Source: Methanosarcinales archaeon
Lineage (GTDB): Archaea > Halobacteriota > Methanosarcinia > Methanosarcinales > Methanocomedenaceae
Assembly (NCBI GenBank): GCA_023136155.1
Contig: JAGLRT010000038.1
Span: 1-20,559 of the forward strand
Direction: 5' to 3'
Length of the DNA stretch: 20,559 nucleotides
Below are positions 1-7,084 of the stretch, piece by piece (the stretch's first letter is position 1; every line of letters starts with the position of its first letter). The position numbers were made by a program, and so were the translations under genes. Below the pieces are notes generated by a model. It ran no database searches. It was not told the DNA's origin and saw nothing but the letters and a program-made list of their open reading frames with translations.

Positions 1-795
1 GCCCTGGACATGGGCGCATTCATCATCACATTTACAGAAGGGGACCCCTTGCTGCGGGACGATATCATCGAACTGGTGGAATATGTGGACAAAGATAAAG
101 CAATCGTCAACATTTTCACCCCTGGTACAGAGATGACGCCTGAAACAGCCGCCAAGCTCAAGGATGCAGGACTTCATAACTTGCTCATAAGTATTTACAG
201 CACTGACCCGGCCAAACACGACCAGACCCGGCGGCTGGAAGGTGCATATAATTGGGCAGTGGATGCTATCAAGATAGGACTTGATACGGGACTGCTGGTC
301 ACTATGAACACACACGTTTCGCCTGAGCGCATGCATGAACTGCCCGGTCTATATGAACTGGCTACTAAACTGGGTGTGCATGAATTCAGTATCTGGGAAA
401 GTGTAGCCAAACGTTATGGTGACCCTGTAATTTCAGAAGAAGACAGACAAGTGTTACTGGATATGCACCACACACTTAACCAGCCGGGTCCGGGCCCAAG
501 GGTATTTACCAGCTCTTTATTTGAAGGTGAGATGCTGGGCTGCATGGCAGGCAGGCGCTGGGCTCATATATGCGTGGACGGAGGAGTAAAGGCATGTCCA
601 TATATGCCTTTCGAGTTCGGGAATGCGCTGGAAGAGAACGGACTACCGGCTGCATGGAAAATAATCAGGTCACTGAAAGATTTTAAAGAGCGTAGGAACC
701 TGTGCATGATGCAGGACCCCAAATTCCTTATCAACCTGGATCATATCCCGGAAAGTTCCAGGTCAAAATACAGTTATTTGGATATTTTAAAATAA
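1..795 (+). CDS. Radical SAM/SPASM-type protein, 5' end cut by window
   Basis: The reading frame is open from base 1, so the N-terminus and the CxxxCxxC radical SAM cluster motif lie outside the window; the first visible ATG at 10 is unlikely to be the true start. What remains (about 264 residues) shows a radical SAM barrel: a strand followed by TEGDPLL, a variant of the GGEP S-adenosylmethionine-binding motif, then repeated beta/alpha units (NIFTPGTEM, LLISIYS, VTMNTHV). Near the C-terminus cysteines at bases 541, 571 and 595 (the last in GGVKAC, matching G-x4-C) and another at 703 resemble a SPASM/twitch auxiliary Fe-S domain. Such proteins modify peptides or make cofactors by radical chemistry. 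The substrate cannot be told. A transposase relic lies directly downstream. Family call fairly sure, function unknown. Confidence 0.8.
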   Translation, partial: ALDMGAFIITFTEGDPLLRDDIIELVEYVDKDKAIVNIFTPGTEMTPETAAKLKDAGLHNLLISIYSTDPAKHDQTRRLEGAYNWAVDAIKIGLDTGLLVTMNTHVSPERMHELPGLYELATKLGVHEFSIWESVAKRYGDPVISEEDRQVLLDMHHTLNQPGPGPRVFTSSLFEGEMLGCMAGRRWAHICVDGGVKACPYMPFEFGNALEENGLPAAWKIIRSLKDFKERRNLCMMQDPKFLINLDHIPESSRSKYSYLDILK

Positions 796-907
796 TCTGG
801 CAGTGAAGCAGGCTGTGGGACTAAAAAGATATGAAACGTTAAAACCCATCTTTGCCACAATGTATTAAAAACCCTATCAGTGAACCACATCATTTTTCAA
901 ATCTGTT
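796..907. other. Short intergenic stretch after radical SAM gene
   Basis: AT-rich spacer between the radical SAM stop codon and the end of the transposase relic. No clear terminator hairpin or transposon end was seen. With the relic and the stretch to 1834 it forms about 1 kb without an intact gene. Confidence 0.4.
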
Positions 908-1464
908 CTACATCTTCTTGATCCCAATCGATTTCAAGTGATTTTTCCTCCCTAAATATTTGCAATTAAACATCTCCAGAATGTTTTTTTGCGCATCCGT
1001 CATGGCCGTAAGTTTCAGTATCCGGGATTTATCCCCGTTCAGACCCAACTTTCCAATTTCTCCAGTATACGATAAACTTTATTCACACTACTCACACCCT
1101 CCATCTTATTTTCCCTGAGTTTGTTAGTGATAGTTACATCCAGCAGATAACTCAGAATGCATATCGTATAATGTGCGCGGACATGTTCCTCCATATAAAC
1201 AAATGTCGGCTGGAACTTAAGGAAAGATTTCACTTCTCTAAATCCTTCCTCTACCCTATTTTTATCTCGATAGGCCTTAATAAGTTCCCTGGGACCGAGT
1301 CGATACTCCTCCGGCTCTGTAGTTTCACAGATGTTCGTAACCACCATCCAAATACCATCTGTCAGCATTGCCTTTTTAATCGCTTCCGTTTTTCTCTCGT
1401 AAACGAGATCGAATGTCTGGACCTCAGAACTATTATTCGTAGGGTTTACCGAAAAATAACTTAT
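908..1464 (-). pseudogene. IS4/IS1634-type transposase remnant, frameshifted
   Basis: On the minus strand this encodes the C-terminal part of a DDE transposase. The segment YRDKNRVEEGFREVK (around 1230-1275) fits the Y-(2)-R/K-(3)-E-(6)-K signature of IS4-superfamily transposases and carries the last catalytic glutamate; the following hydrophobic region with HVRAHYTICILSYLL is typical of the IS1634 group. The frame is open upstream of the first ATG (1368) back to a stop at 1465-1467. At its other end it hits a stop near 1039, but an adjacent frame continues for about 45 residues (beginning GLNGDKSRILKLT) to a TAG at 908-910, so one indel near 1040-1048 broke the gene. The N-terminal two thirds, with the first two catalytic aspartates, are missing. 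It cannot be active. Confidence 0.75.
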
Positions 1465-1468
1465 CTAA

Positions 1469-1484
1469 ATTAGAGATTGTCGGA
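1469..1484 (+). repeat. Solitary transposon end (ATTAGAGATTGTCGGA)
   Basis: The 16 bases ATTAGAGATTGTCGGA recur in inverse orientation at 13748-13763, where their last 12 bases lie inside the terminal inverted repeat of the 13620-13760 element. Here only one end is present; I found no matching end up to 1834. It sits exactly where the transposase relic is cut off, suggesting that a second element inserted into the first and then decayed. Confidence 0.5.
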
Positions 1485-1834
1485 TAACCCCACAAATTCC
1501 TCCCAAAACGTCCATCTTTCCATGAATTTCAGAATAAATCCTATTTTTTCACTAAAAAACCCATATAATTCCATTATTTACCTCAATATTCCCAAATCCA
1601 CCTCACTTTTCAACACTTTTTTAGATAGCATACGCTACCAATGACATTCGCAAGCCTCTTTACATTAACAACGATAGCAGTGATAATGAATTGGACATTC
1701 ACCAATGCAACATTTAATCTGCATGTCATTCCCACATCCCTCTGAAGTAATGCACAATAGCCACCTTTCCCTTCAACCCCTCAATACCAGCATAAATAGA
1801 CAATATTAATACACATGAAACAATCCAGAATAAC
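1485..1834. other. Gene-free stretch upstream of the marker 12 gene
   Basis: About 350 bases, C- and A/T-rich on the plus strand, without a convincing reading frame on either strand. Apart from the promoter-like box at 1791-1799 I see no repeat pair, hairpin of note or RNA gene. It may be decayed transposon DNA continuing from the end at 1469. Confidence 0.4.
1791..1799 (+). promoter_or_regulatory. Candidate TATA box for marker 12 gene
   Basis: CATAAATAG lies about 40 bases before the ATG at 1835. With archaeal spacing the transcript would start near 1820, giving a leader of about 15 bases that contains no clear Shine-Dalgarno sequence. Inferred from position and sequence only. Confidence 0.4.
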
Positions 1835-2803
1835 ATGTTTGTCGGCATTGACCACGGCACTACCCACATGCGTTTTGCATCAACAGATGGACGTAAGTTC
1901 AAACTATCACGACAACATGCCGTCACTATGGGTCAGGAGGAACTTTTAAACAGCGTAATGCAGGGCCTCGGCGAATCCGTATCAGACATAAAAATGATGG
2001 CAGTCACATATTCCATGGGAGACGGCATAGACAAGATAACACCCATTGACCACGTCCTTGACCGTGGCATCCAATCCAGGCACGGTGCCGGACTTCATGT
2101 TGGCGGGGGCACACTGGTCTACGACACCATCAAAAATTCAGGCATACCTGCCGTGGTAATTCCCGGGCTTCACAGGGGCAACACCAATGATGGCAGGCTT
2201 AATATTTTTTCCCACGGTGCAAGTCCTGAAAAGATCGGTATCGTTTATTGTGCCTACAAAAAAGGAAACTACAACATGATAGTGTCAGATATAAGTTCCA
2301 ACACCGTGACACTGGCAGTAGCACAAGGCCGGCTGCTGGGCGCACTGGATGCATGCATATTTGCGCCCGGAATACATCACGGCCCCATCGACCTTGAAGG
2401 TATAAGGGATGTGGACGACAAAAAATATACTGCCAATGACGCTTTCATACGCGCAGGAGTAGCAAAGATGGCAGGGGTGCAGGATATAGACGCTCTAATA
2501 ACTGCTTTTTCTGCAGGTGACCCATCGGCAGCTCTTGCTTTAGATACCGCAGCCCTGTTTGCAGCAATGGAGATAGTTGCCATGAAACTGCTGCTAAAGG
2601 AAAAAGGCATAGAGAACCCCAGCATTCTTATCGCGGGTTCCATCAGCGATATCAAGTATGCCCGAGACAGGATAAAGTCACACGTTGGTACGGGTGTGGA
2701 ATGTCTTGGAGTGTGGTCTGGTGCAATGGGGTGTGCTCATATTGCAGAGGATGTTTACAATGGTGCCAGAGACATCATGGGGATAGGCGTCGATATTGAG
2801 TGA
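1835..2803 (+). CDS. Methanogenesis marker protein 12 (UPF0285, ASKHA fold)
   Basis: The 322-residue product begins MFVGIDHGTTHMRFAS, the phosphate-1 motif of the acetate/sugar kinase-Hsp70-actin (ASKHA) superfamily; glycine-rich strands follow (GAGLHVGGGTLVYDT) and later ILIAGSISD and GVWSGAMG, which fit the adenosine-binding part of this fold. Overall it matches the methanogenesis marker 12 family, present in methanogens and related archaea, whose biochemical role is not established as far as I know; the fold predicts ATP binding and possibly a kinase-like or chaperone-like activity. The ATG at 1835 puts the motif at the very N-terminus as usual. pyrB follows after a 51-base gap that appears to hold its own promoter, so co-transcription is uncertain. 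Family assignment is from sequence recognition. Confidence 0.82.
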   Translation: MFVGIDHGTTHMRFASTDGRKFKLSRQHAVTMGQEELLNSVMQGLGESVSDIKMMAVTYSMGDGIDKITPIDHVLDRGIQSRHGAGLHVGGGTLVYDTIKNSGIPAVVIPGLHRGNTNDGRLNIFSHGASPEKIGIVYCAYKKGNYNMIVSDISSNTVTLAVAQGRLLGALDACIFAPGIHHGPIDLEGIRDVDDKKYTANDAFIRAGVAKMAGVQDIDALITAFSAGDPSAALALDTAALFAAMEIVAMKLLLKEKGIENPSILIAGSISDIKYARDRIKSHVGTGVECLGVWSGAMGCAHIAEDVYNGARDIMGIGVDIE

Positions 2804-2821
2804 TCCCTAAATTATTCAATA

Positions 2822-2832
2822 GGTTTAAATCA
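2822..2832 (+). promoter_or_regulatory. Candidate TATA box for pyrBI
   Basis: GGTTTAAATCA is about 25-33 bases before the proposed ATG at 2855, the spacing expected for a leaderless or nearly leaderless archaeal transcript. The GTGATG overlapping the start could also serve as a ribosome-binding site on a slightly longer transcript. Confidence 0.4.
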
Positions 2833-2854
2833 TTAAATCTACATATTGTTAGTG

Positions 2855-3778
2855 ATGACCTTTGACCGCCGTCACATTCTCTCAATGAAAGATTTTACAA
2901 TAGACGAAATTGATTTTATTCTGGAGAGCGCTGTTAAACTTGAAACACTGGCCAGAGGCGGCAAGTCAGACCTACTTGCCGGAAATATCCTGGCACTTTT
3001 GTTCTATGAACCCAGCACAAGGACCCGCATGTCTTTCGAAACAGCCATGTTACGGCTGGGGGGCAGCGTATTAAACCTGGGCTCAAAAGAAGCAAGCAGC
3101 GTAGTAAAGGGAGAGACACTGGCCGATACCATCAGGGTGATAAGTACATATTCGGATGCCATTGTGCTGCGTCATCCCAGCGAGGGTTCGGCACGCATGG
3201 CTGCCGAATTCGCATCGGTTCCCATTATAAACGGTGGAGACGGTGCGGGACATCATCCTACCCAGACCTTGCTTGACCTGTACACCATAAAAAAAGAAAG
3301 CCATCTTGATAATCTGGACATAGCCATAGTGGGAGATCTGAAGTACGGACGTACCGTTCATTCCCTTGCTTATGCCCTATCATTATACGGTGCAAATATC
3401 ACGTTCGTTTCACCTCCCCAGTTAAAGATGCCGGACCAGATAAAAGGGGACCTCAAAGCCATGGGTGCCCGGGTCAGCGAGACTGAAAACCTTGACGAAG
3501 TACTGGGTAACGTGGATGTGCTATACATGACCCGCATCCAGAAGGAACGGTTCCCTGACCCGACCGAGTACAACAAAGTAGTGGGTGCGTACAAGATAAC
3601 AGGAGAACATCTTGAAAATGTCAGAGAGGATATGATATTCATGCATCCTCTTCCCAGAGTGTATGAGATTGACAGTTCAGTGGACGGTTCGACCCATGCC
3701 CGTTATTTTGAGCAGTCTTTTTATGGTGTGCCCATCAGGATGGCATTGCTCACGATCGTACTGGGGGTTGAGGTATGA
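2855..3778 (+). CDS. pyrB: Aspartate carbamoyltransferase catalytic subunit
   Basis: This enzyme joins carbamoyl phosphate and L-aspartate to N-carbamoyl-aspartate, the first committed step of pyrimidine synthesis, in the cytoplasm. The 307-residue product has the carbamoyl-phosphate site STRTR at residues 54-58 after FYEP, the mobile loop with SSVVKGETLADT, the HPSEGSA and HHPTQTLLDLYTI active-site segments, and HPLPR near the C-terminus. Length matches the family. A TTG at 2846 and a GTG at 2852 are in frame, but the ATG at 2855 gives the usual MTFDRRHILSMKDF start and is preferred. The stop overlaps the start of pyrI by four bases (ATGA), so the subunits are translationally coupled, as expected for a catalytic-regulatory holoenzyme. 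Confidence 0.96.
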   Translation: MTFDRRHILSMKDFTIDEIDFILESAVKLETLARGGKSDLLAGNILALLFYEPSTRTRMSFETAMLRLGGSVLNLGSKEASSVVKGETLADTIRVISTYSDAIVLRHPSEGSARMAAEFASVPIINGGDGAGHHPTQTLLDLYTIKKESHLDNLDIAIVGDLKYGRTVHSLAYALSLYGANITFVSPPQLKMPDQIKGDLKAMGARVSETENLDEVLGNVDVLYMTRIQKERFPDPTEYNKVVGAYKITGEHLENVREDMIFMHPLPRVYEIDSSVDGSTHARYFEQSFYGVPIRMALLTIVLGVEV

Positions 3779-4239
3779 CTTTGGGAAAGGAATTGAGGGT
3801 ACATCCTATACGTGACGGCACTGTCATAGACCATATCAATGCTGGACAGGCTATGAACGTGCTTAAAATACTGGGCATAACGGGTTCGTCCAGTGCTGTT
3901 ATTTCGGTAGCAATGAACGTATCCAGTAAGGATATTGAATTCAAGGATATTGTAAAGATAGAAGGCAGGGAACTGAAAGACAAAGAGGTTGACAAGATAT
4001 CCCTCATCTCACCCAATGCGACCATTAATATTATCCGTGACTTTGGGGTTGCAGGCAAACATCGTGTAAAATTACCTGAAATGGTGGAAAGTATGGTCAG
4101 GTGTGCAAATCCTAACTGCATCTCCAATACCAACGAACCTGTCACGTCAAAGTTTGAAGTAAAAAGTGACCCAATACGATTGAGATGCATCTATTGTGAA
4201 CATGTGATAACGGAAAATATCGCAGAACACCTGCTTTGA
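3775..4239 (+). CDS. pyrI: Aspartate carbamoyltransferase regulatory subunit
   Basis: The 154-residue partner of PyrB binds nucleotide effectors and contacts the catalytic subunit through a zinc domain. The N-terminal allosteric domain (about 1-100) carries IDHINAGQAMNVLKILGI; the C-terminal zinc site is formed by Cys110, Cys115, Cys138 and Cys141 (CANPNC and CIYC), the standard C-x4-C-x22-C-x2-C arrangement. The ATG lies inside the last codons of pyrB. A DsrE-like gene follows 12 bases downstream, so at least three genes probably share one transcript. Feedback by CTP/ATP is known for the family and is inferred here. Confidence 0.96.
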   Translation: MTLGKELRVHPIRDGTVIDHINAGQAMNVLKILGITGSSSAVISVAMNVSSKDIEFKDIVKIEGRELKDKEVDKISLISPNATINIIRDFGVAGKHRVKLPEMVESMVRCANPNCISNTNEPVTSKFEVKSDPIRLRCIYCEHVITENIAEHLL

Positions 4240-4251
4240 AGTGGTATTCAT

Positions 4252-4617
4252 ATGGTTGAGATTACACGGGTACTACTGCTTTTGAAAAATATGGTCTATG
4301 AGAGCACCAGCCCCCAGGAAACTATTCGGTTTGCAAGATACTACCGGAAAAAAGGACTTGATGTAGTAGTGGTATTGTGGGGTCCAATGGGTGTGCTGTT
4401 GGGTAAAAAAGACAAGTATGGGTCTCCTGCCTATGACAAGTATGTACAGGAATGCCTGGATCTTGGTGTCCAATTCAAATGCTGCCGTCTGGCATGTTCG
4501 TTGATCGGGCTTTGTGAGGATGATTTCATAAATGGCATCGAAATGGTGGAGTCTTATGAAGTGGCTGAAATGTTTCTGGAGCACCAAAAGGATGGTCAAC
4601 TCATAATAAGTTTATAA
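4252..4617 (+). CDS. DsrE-like small protein, possible sulfur carrier
   Basis: The 121-residue product resembles the DsrE/DsrF-like fold: an N-terminal strand with NMVYESTSPQETIRFA, a second strand DVVVVLWGPMGVLL, and a cysteine-containing loop QFKCCRLACSLIGLC before the C-terminal segment GIEMVESYEVAEMF. Related proteins relay sulfur on a conserved cysteine; here four cysteines cluster in that loop (CC, C, C). It starts 12 bases after pyrI with only a weak ribosome-binding site, so it is likely co-transcribed with pyrBI, although no pyrimidine role is evident. Sulfur transfer is inferred from the family and the cysteines. A structural or regulatory role without sulfur chemistry is possible. 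Confidence 0.65.
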   Translation: MVEITRVLLLLKNMVYESTSPQETIRFARYYRKKGLDVVVVLWGPMGVLLGKKDKYGSPAYDKYVQECLDLGVQFKCCRLACSLIGLCEDDFINGIEMVESYEVAEMFLEHQKDGQLIISL

Positions 4618-4778
4618 AAACATTAAATCTCATGTTAAAATAACGATTCATCATTGAGAATGCAGAAACATTAAAGGTTAATAAAATACTATTTGAGTCA
4701 GTCATAACAGTAAAATGTCTCTATTGTTGCATAAAACAGATGATGCAGAAGTTTGAAAGATGACTTTAAGTAAAAGGA

Positions 4779-4816
4779 CTTATATGTATATATCAATTAT
4801 TAATTAACATTAGGAG
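4779..4816 (+). promoter_or_regulatory. Promoter and ribosome-binding site of the CBS regulator gene
   Basis: A TATA-like box TATATGTATATAT (4781-4793) preceded by purines lies about 40 bases before the ATG at 4827. AGGAG at 4812-4816 with 10-base spacing fits a Shine-Dalgarno site. The 4618-4778 stretch before it is AT-rich and shows nothing else I can name. Confidence 0.5.
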
Positions 4817-4826
4817 CAAGTTAAAC

Positions 4827-5702
4827 ATGGAACTTACGCCAATTCAGAGAGAAATTTTAACTGCTTTAATTAATCTTTATCGGCAGAATAAATGTGCAAT
4901 AAAAGGAGAAATGATTGCAGAAATAATTAATCGTAATCCTGGAACAGTTCGTAATCAGATGCAATCACTTAAGGCACTGGGATTAGTTGAAGGTGTACCT
5001 GGGCCAAAAGGTGGATACAAAGCAACAGGTGCTACCTATGAAGTTCTAAGTGTTGCTGAACTAAATATTGAGGCTGTAGTTCCTATATATAAAAATCACG
5101 AGATTGTAGATGGGCTGACAGCTGCTGCGATAAGTTTTACCACTATGCGCCATCCGGATACTTGCAATGGTATCATTCGCATTCTTGGAGATATACGTGA
5201 TTTTGATGCTGGTGATATCATACAGGTGGGACCAACACCGGTCAATAAACTGATTGTTCGTGGAAAAGTGGTGGGTCGAGATGATTCATCCAATGCATTG
5301 CTCTTTACGATTACAGAGATGATTTCACTCCCCAAACATCCAATACGAGAGTATCTATCTGAAAAAACCATTTCCATACCTGCTAATGCCACCATACAGG
5401 AGGCAGCCAGGATATTTACCCGAAACAACATTCATGGTGCGCCCGTGGAAGATAAAGGTAATATCATAGGGGTTGTTACATTTACTGATATTGGTAATAC
5501 CCTTGCCAGCGGCAAGGTGAACCTTAAGATTCGGGAGATTATGACAAAAGACATCATTTCTGTGGATGGTGAGACTCCACTATACGATGTTGTAAAAGTC
5601 TTTAATGACAAAAAGGTAGGACGATTGATGGTAACCTCCGGTGGCAGGTATATCGGTATTATCAGCAAGACAGATGTTCTTCATGAAATGGTTGTTTACT
5701 AG
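4827..5702 (+). CDS. Winged-helix regulator with paired CBS domains
   Basis: The 291-residue protein has three parts. Residues 1-70 form a winged helix (RNPGTVRNQMQSLKALGLVE is the recognition region, then the wing GVPGPKGGYKATG), like the DNA-binding domain formerly called DUF293. Residues about 74-170 form a middle domain with no motif I can assign. Residues about 175-291 hold two CBS motifs (GNIIGVVTFTDIGN and GRYIGIISKTDVLHE), which usually bind adenine nucleotides or S-adenosylmethionine. It is therefore a predicted transcription regulator responding to a nucleotide-type ligand. It stands alone between two pyrimidine operons, which makes them possible targets, but no operator was identified. 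Start supported by AGGAG ten bases upstream. Confidence 0.85.
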   Translation: MELTPIQREILTALINLYRQNKCAIKGEMIAEIINRNPGTVRNQMQSLKALGLVEGVPGPKGGYKATGATYEVLSVAELNIEAVVPIYKNHEIVDGLTAAAISFTTMRHPDTCNGIIRILGDIRDFDAGDIIQVGPTPVNKLIVRGKVVGRDDSSNALLFTITEMISLPKHPIREYLSEKTISIPANATIQEAARIFTRNNIHGAPVEDKGNIIGVVTFTDIGNTLASGKVNLKIREIMTKDIISVDGETPLYDVVKVFNDKKVGRLMVTSGGRYIGIISKTDVLHEMVVY

Positions 5703-5861
5703 GGCAGCTTCTTATCATTTTTGTTGTAGATTATGGTTCCTTTGAATTCTGGAATGAATGTACTATAATACTGGATGGAGGCTTTCATTTTTTTTTACAA
5801 AATAGTGGCCTATGATCTTGATTTTTAAAACTTGGATTGACAAGATTTCGTCGAGAGCGCC

Positions 5862-5968
5862 TAGTGTCATGTCAATCGCAAAGTGTCGTATTGATTTTTT
5901 TAAATCCGCCAGCATCATATTAGGTAGTCCAGATGGTATCTATACGTTTCATGGTTGACTTGACACTA
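5862..5968. mobile_element. Possible miniature transposon with TA-flanked inverted repeats
   Basis: TAGTGTCATGTCAA at 5862-5875 pairs with TTGACTTGACACTA at 5955-5968 with one mismatch in 14. If the outer TA on each side is a target duplication, the repeats are 12 bp (GTGTCA..) and the element resembles non-autonomous derivatives of IS630/Tc1-type transposons, which duplicate TA. The 107-bp interior has no reading frame. A regulatory or terminator hairpin is an alternative, but the loop would be about 80 bases. Confidence 0.45.
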
Positions 5969-6180
5969 AGGGGATGTAATGTATGTTGAAAAGTGGAAAG
6001 TCAAGTATGTTCCATTTCATTTTTTTAAAATGAGGACGGAGATTTATGATTAAAGCAAATTACGGCAAGTGTAGAGACATATCGGTCATTTTGGAGTTTA
6101 GTAAAATAAGGCACATATTATTGACAGCCCAGCATATACCGATAATTTGATGAACAAATATGTCGTAACCATTAAATCGA

Positions 6181-6187
6181 TATAAAG
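6181..6187 (+). promoter_or_regulatory. TATA box of the Trm112-membrane protein-pyrG operon
   Basis: TATAAAG preceded by AAATCGA is a good archaeal TATA/BRE match. With normal spacing the transcript starts at about 6206-6211, so the TTG at 6197 would lie upstream of the RNA; this favours the GTG at 6206 (nearly leaderless) or the ATG at 6221. Confidence 0.5.
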
Positions 6188-6205
6188 TTTTGTGAGTTGA
6201 AAACA

Positions 6206-6388
6206 GTGAAACATGAACTGATGGAAATATTATGCTGTCCTATGTGTAAAGGTGATCTGGTACTTAATGTGGATGAAGAGGATGATAATGAGATTATTTT
6301 GGGCTCATTGTTCTGTAAAAAGTGTGATGAGCATTATCCCATAGAAGATAGTATTCCAAATATGCTTCCACCCGACCTGAGGGAATAA
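6206..6388 (+). CDS. Trm112-like zinc-binding methyltransferase activator
   Basis: The small protein (60 residues from this start) reads MKHELMEILCCPMCKG, then CKKC and YPIEDSIPNMLP, the pattern of the Trm112/UPF0434 family. CPMC and CKKC form a zinc-ribbon-like site. In eukaryotes and archaea, Trm112 binds and activates several methyltransferases that modify tRNA, rRNA and translation factors; that role is inferred here. I chose GTG at 6206 because the TATA box at 6181 places the transcript start at about that point and the resulting N-terminus fits the family; TTG at 6197 would add three residues and ATG at 6221 would remove five. It is followed after 19 bases by a membrane protein gene and then pyrG. 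Confidence 0.8.
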   Translation: MKHELMEILCCPMCKGDLVLNVDEEDDNEIILGSLFCKKCDEHYPIEDSIPNMLPPDLRE

Positions 6389-6407
6389 TGATAAGAGGCC
6401 GCTAATA

Positions 6408-7067
6408 GTGCAGCAGATACATATTAACCGCAATCCGGGTAATGCCATTGAATTTGACAGTCCTGAGATTACAGTGCCTGTGAGACCTGGAAATGATTGC
6501 AGTTTTGAAATGGTGATAAGTAATCACGGTACTCCTACCCATGTTCATCTATCAGCTGACAGTCGTGTCAGGAAGTACATCAAGTTCTTACATGAAAACC
6601 CCTATGTGGCTAATCAGGAATATTTGTCAGTAGTGGCAAATCTTCCCGAAGAAAGCGAATGGGTGGAGGGGGAGATTAAGGTGGCTATCGATTATGGTGC
6701 AAAATCTGATACATTTAAGGTAATCATTGGAATTAAACCGAATGAGGTCAAAACTAAACGCACAGTTGATGTTGACGAAAGACTGGGCACTCCTCGTTAT
6801 TTACATAAGACCGCGTATGCAGCAGCATCTGGTATGAGTTATGAACCCGATAGTAATTCTGAAAATGCAGACAGGTCGGACAGGCCCCCTCATCAGTTAG
6901 AGACATTTATCGTTCCTTTGATACTTGTCCTGATTGCGATGGTAGTATTGTTGGGAACATTTACATTCAATATGATAGAACCACTAACTGGTGCTGTGGC
7001 AGCATCTATCATATTGATGATTATTATTATGTACGCTGCCATACATTTGCTCACAAAAAAAGAATGA
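6408..7067 (+). CDS. Two-helix membrane protein with beta-sandwich-like domain
   Basis: I do not recognise a named family. The 219-residue product starts at GTG, supported by AGAGG nine bases upstream. Residues 1-125 are rich in alternating hydrophobic positions (EITVPVRPGNDCSFEMVISN, EGEIKVAIDYG) and look like an immunoglobulin-like beta-sandwich. A polar linker follows (about 130-165, Ser/Asp/Asn-rich). Two hydrophobic helices (about 169-189 and 193-214) are joined by a short loop and end in KKE. No signal peptide is present and the charge pattern suggests both termini are cytoplasmic, which would put the sandwich domain inside the cell. It lies between the Trm112-like gene and pyrG with gaps of 19 and 17 bases, so all three are probably one operon. 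Function unknown. Confidence 0.7.
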   Translation: MQQIHINRNPGNAIEFDSPEITVPVRPGNDCSFEMVISNHGTPTHVHLSADSRVRKYIKFLHENPYVANQEYLSVVANLPEESEWVEGEIKVAIDYGAKSDTFKVIIGIKPNEVKTKRTVDVDERLGTPRYLHKTAYAAASGMSYEPDSNSENADRSDRPPHQLETFIVPLILVLIAMVVLLGTFTFNMIEPLTGAVAASIILMIIIMYAAIHLLTKKE

Positions 7068-7084
7068 AATAATAGAGGGATTTT

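Larger units (their letters stand above)
5703..6205. other. Long intergenic region with a short inverted-repeat element
   Basis: About 500 bases without a credible gene. A run of T residues at about 5790-5798 and an AT-rich hairpin-like stretch near 6018-6031 could end transcription from the CBS gene. It contains the inverted-repeat pair at 5862-5968 and, at its end, the promoter for the next gene. No RNA gene was recognised. Confidence 0.45.

Noticed and set aside
1171..1473. Plus-strand frame of 100 codons
   Set aside because: Antisense to the transposase relic, whose minus-strand sequence carries the recognisable catalytic motif.
3750..4190. Minus-strand frame of 146 codons
   Set aside because: Antisense to pyrI, which has all four zinc ligands and a coupled start.
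6197..6205. TTG at 6197 as start of the Trm112-like gene
   Set aside because: The TATA box at 6181 places transcription start about 10 bases further downstream, so this codon would not be in the mRNA.
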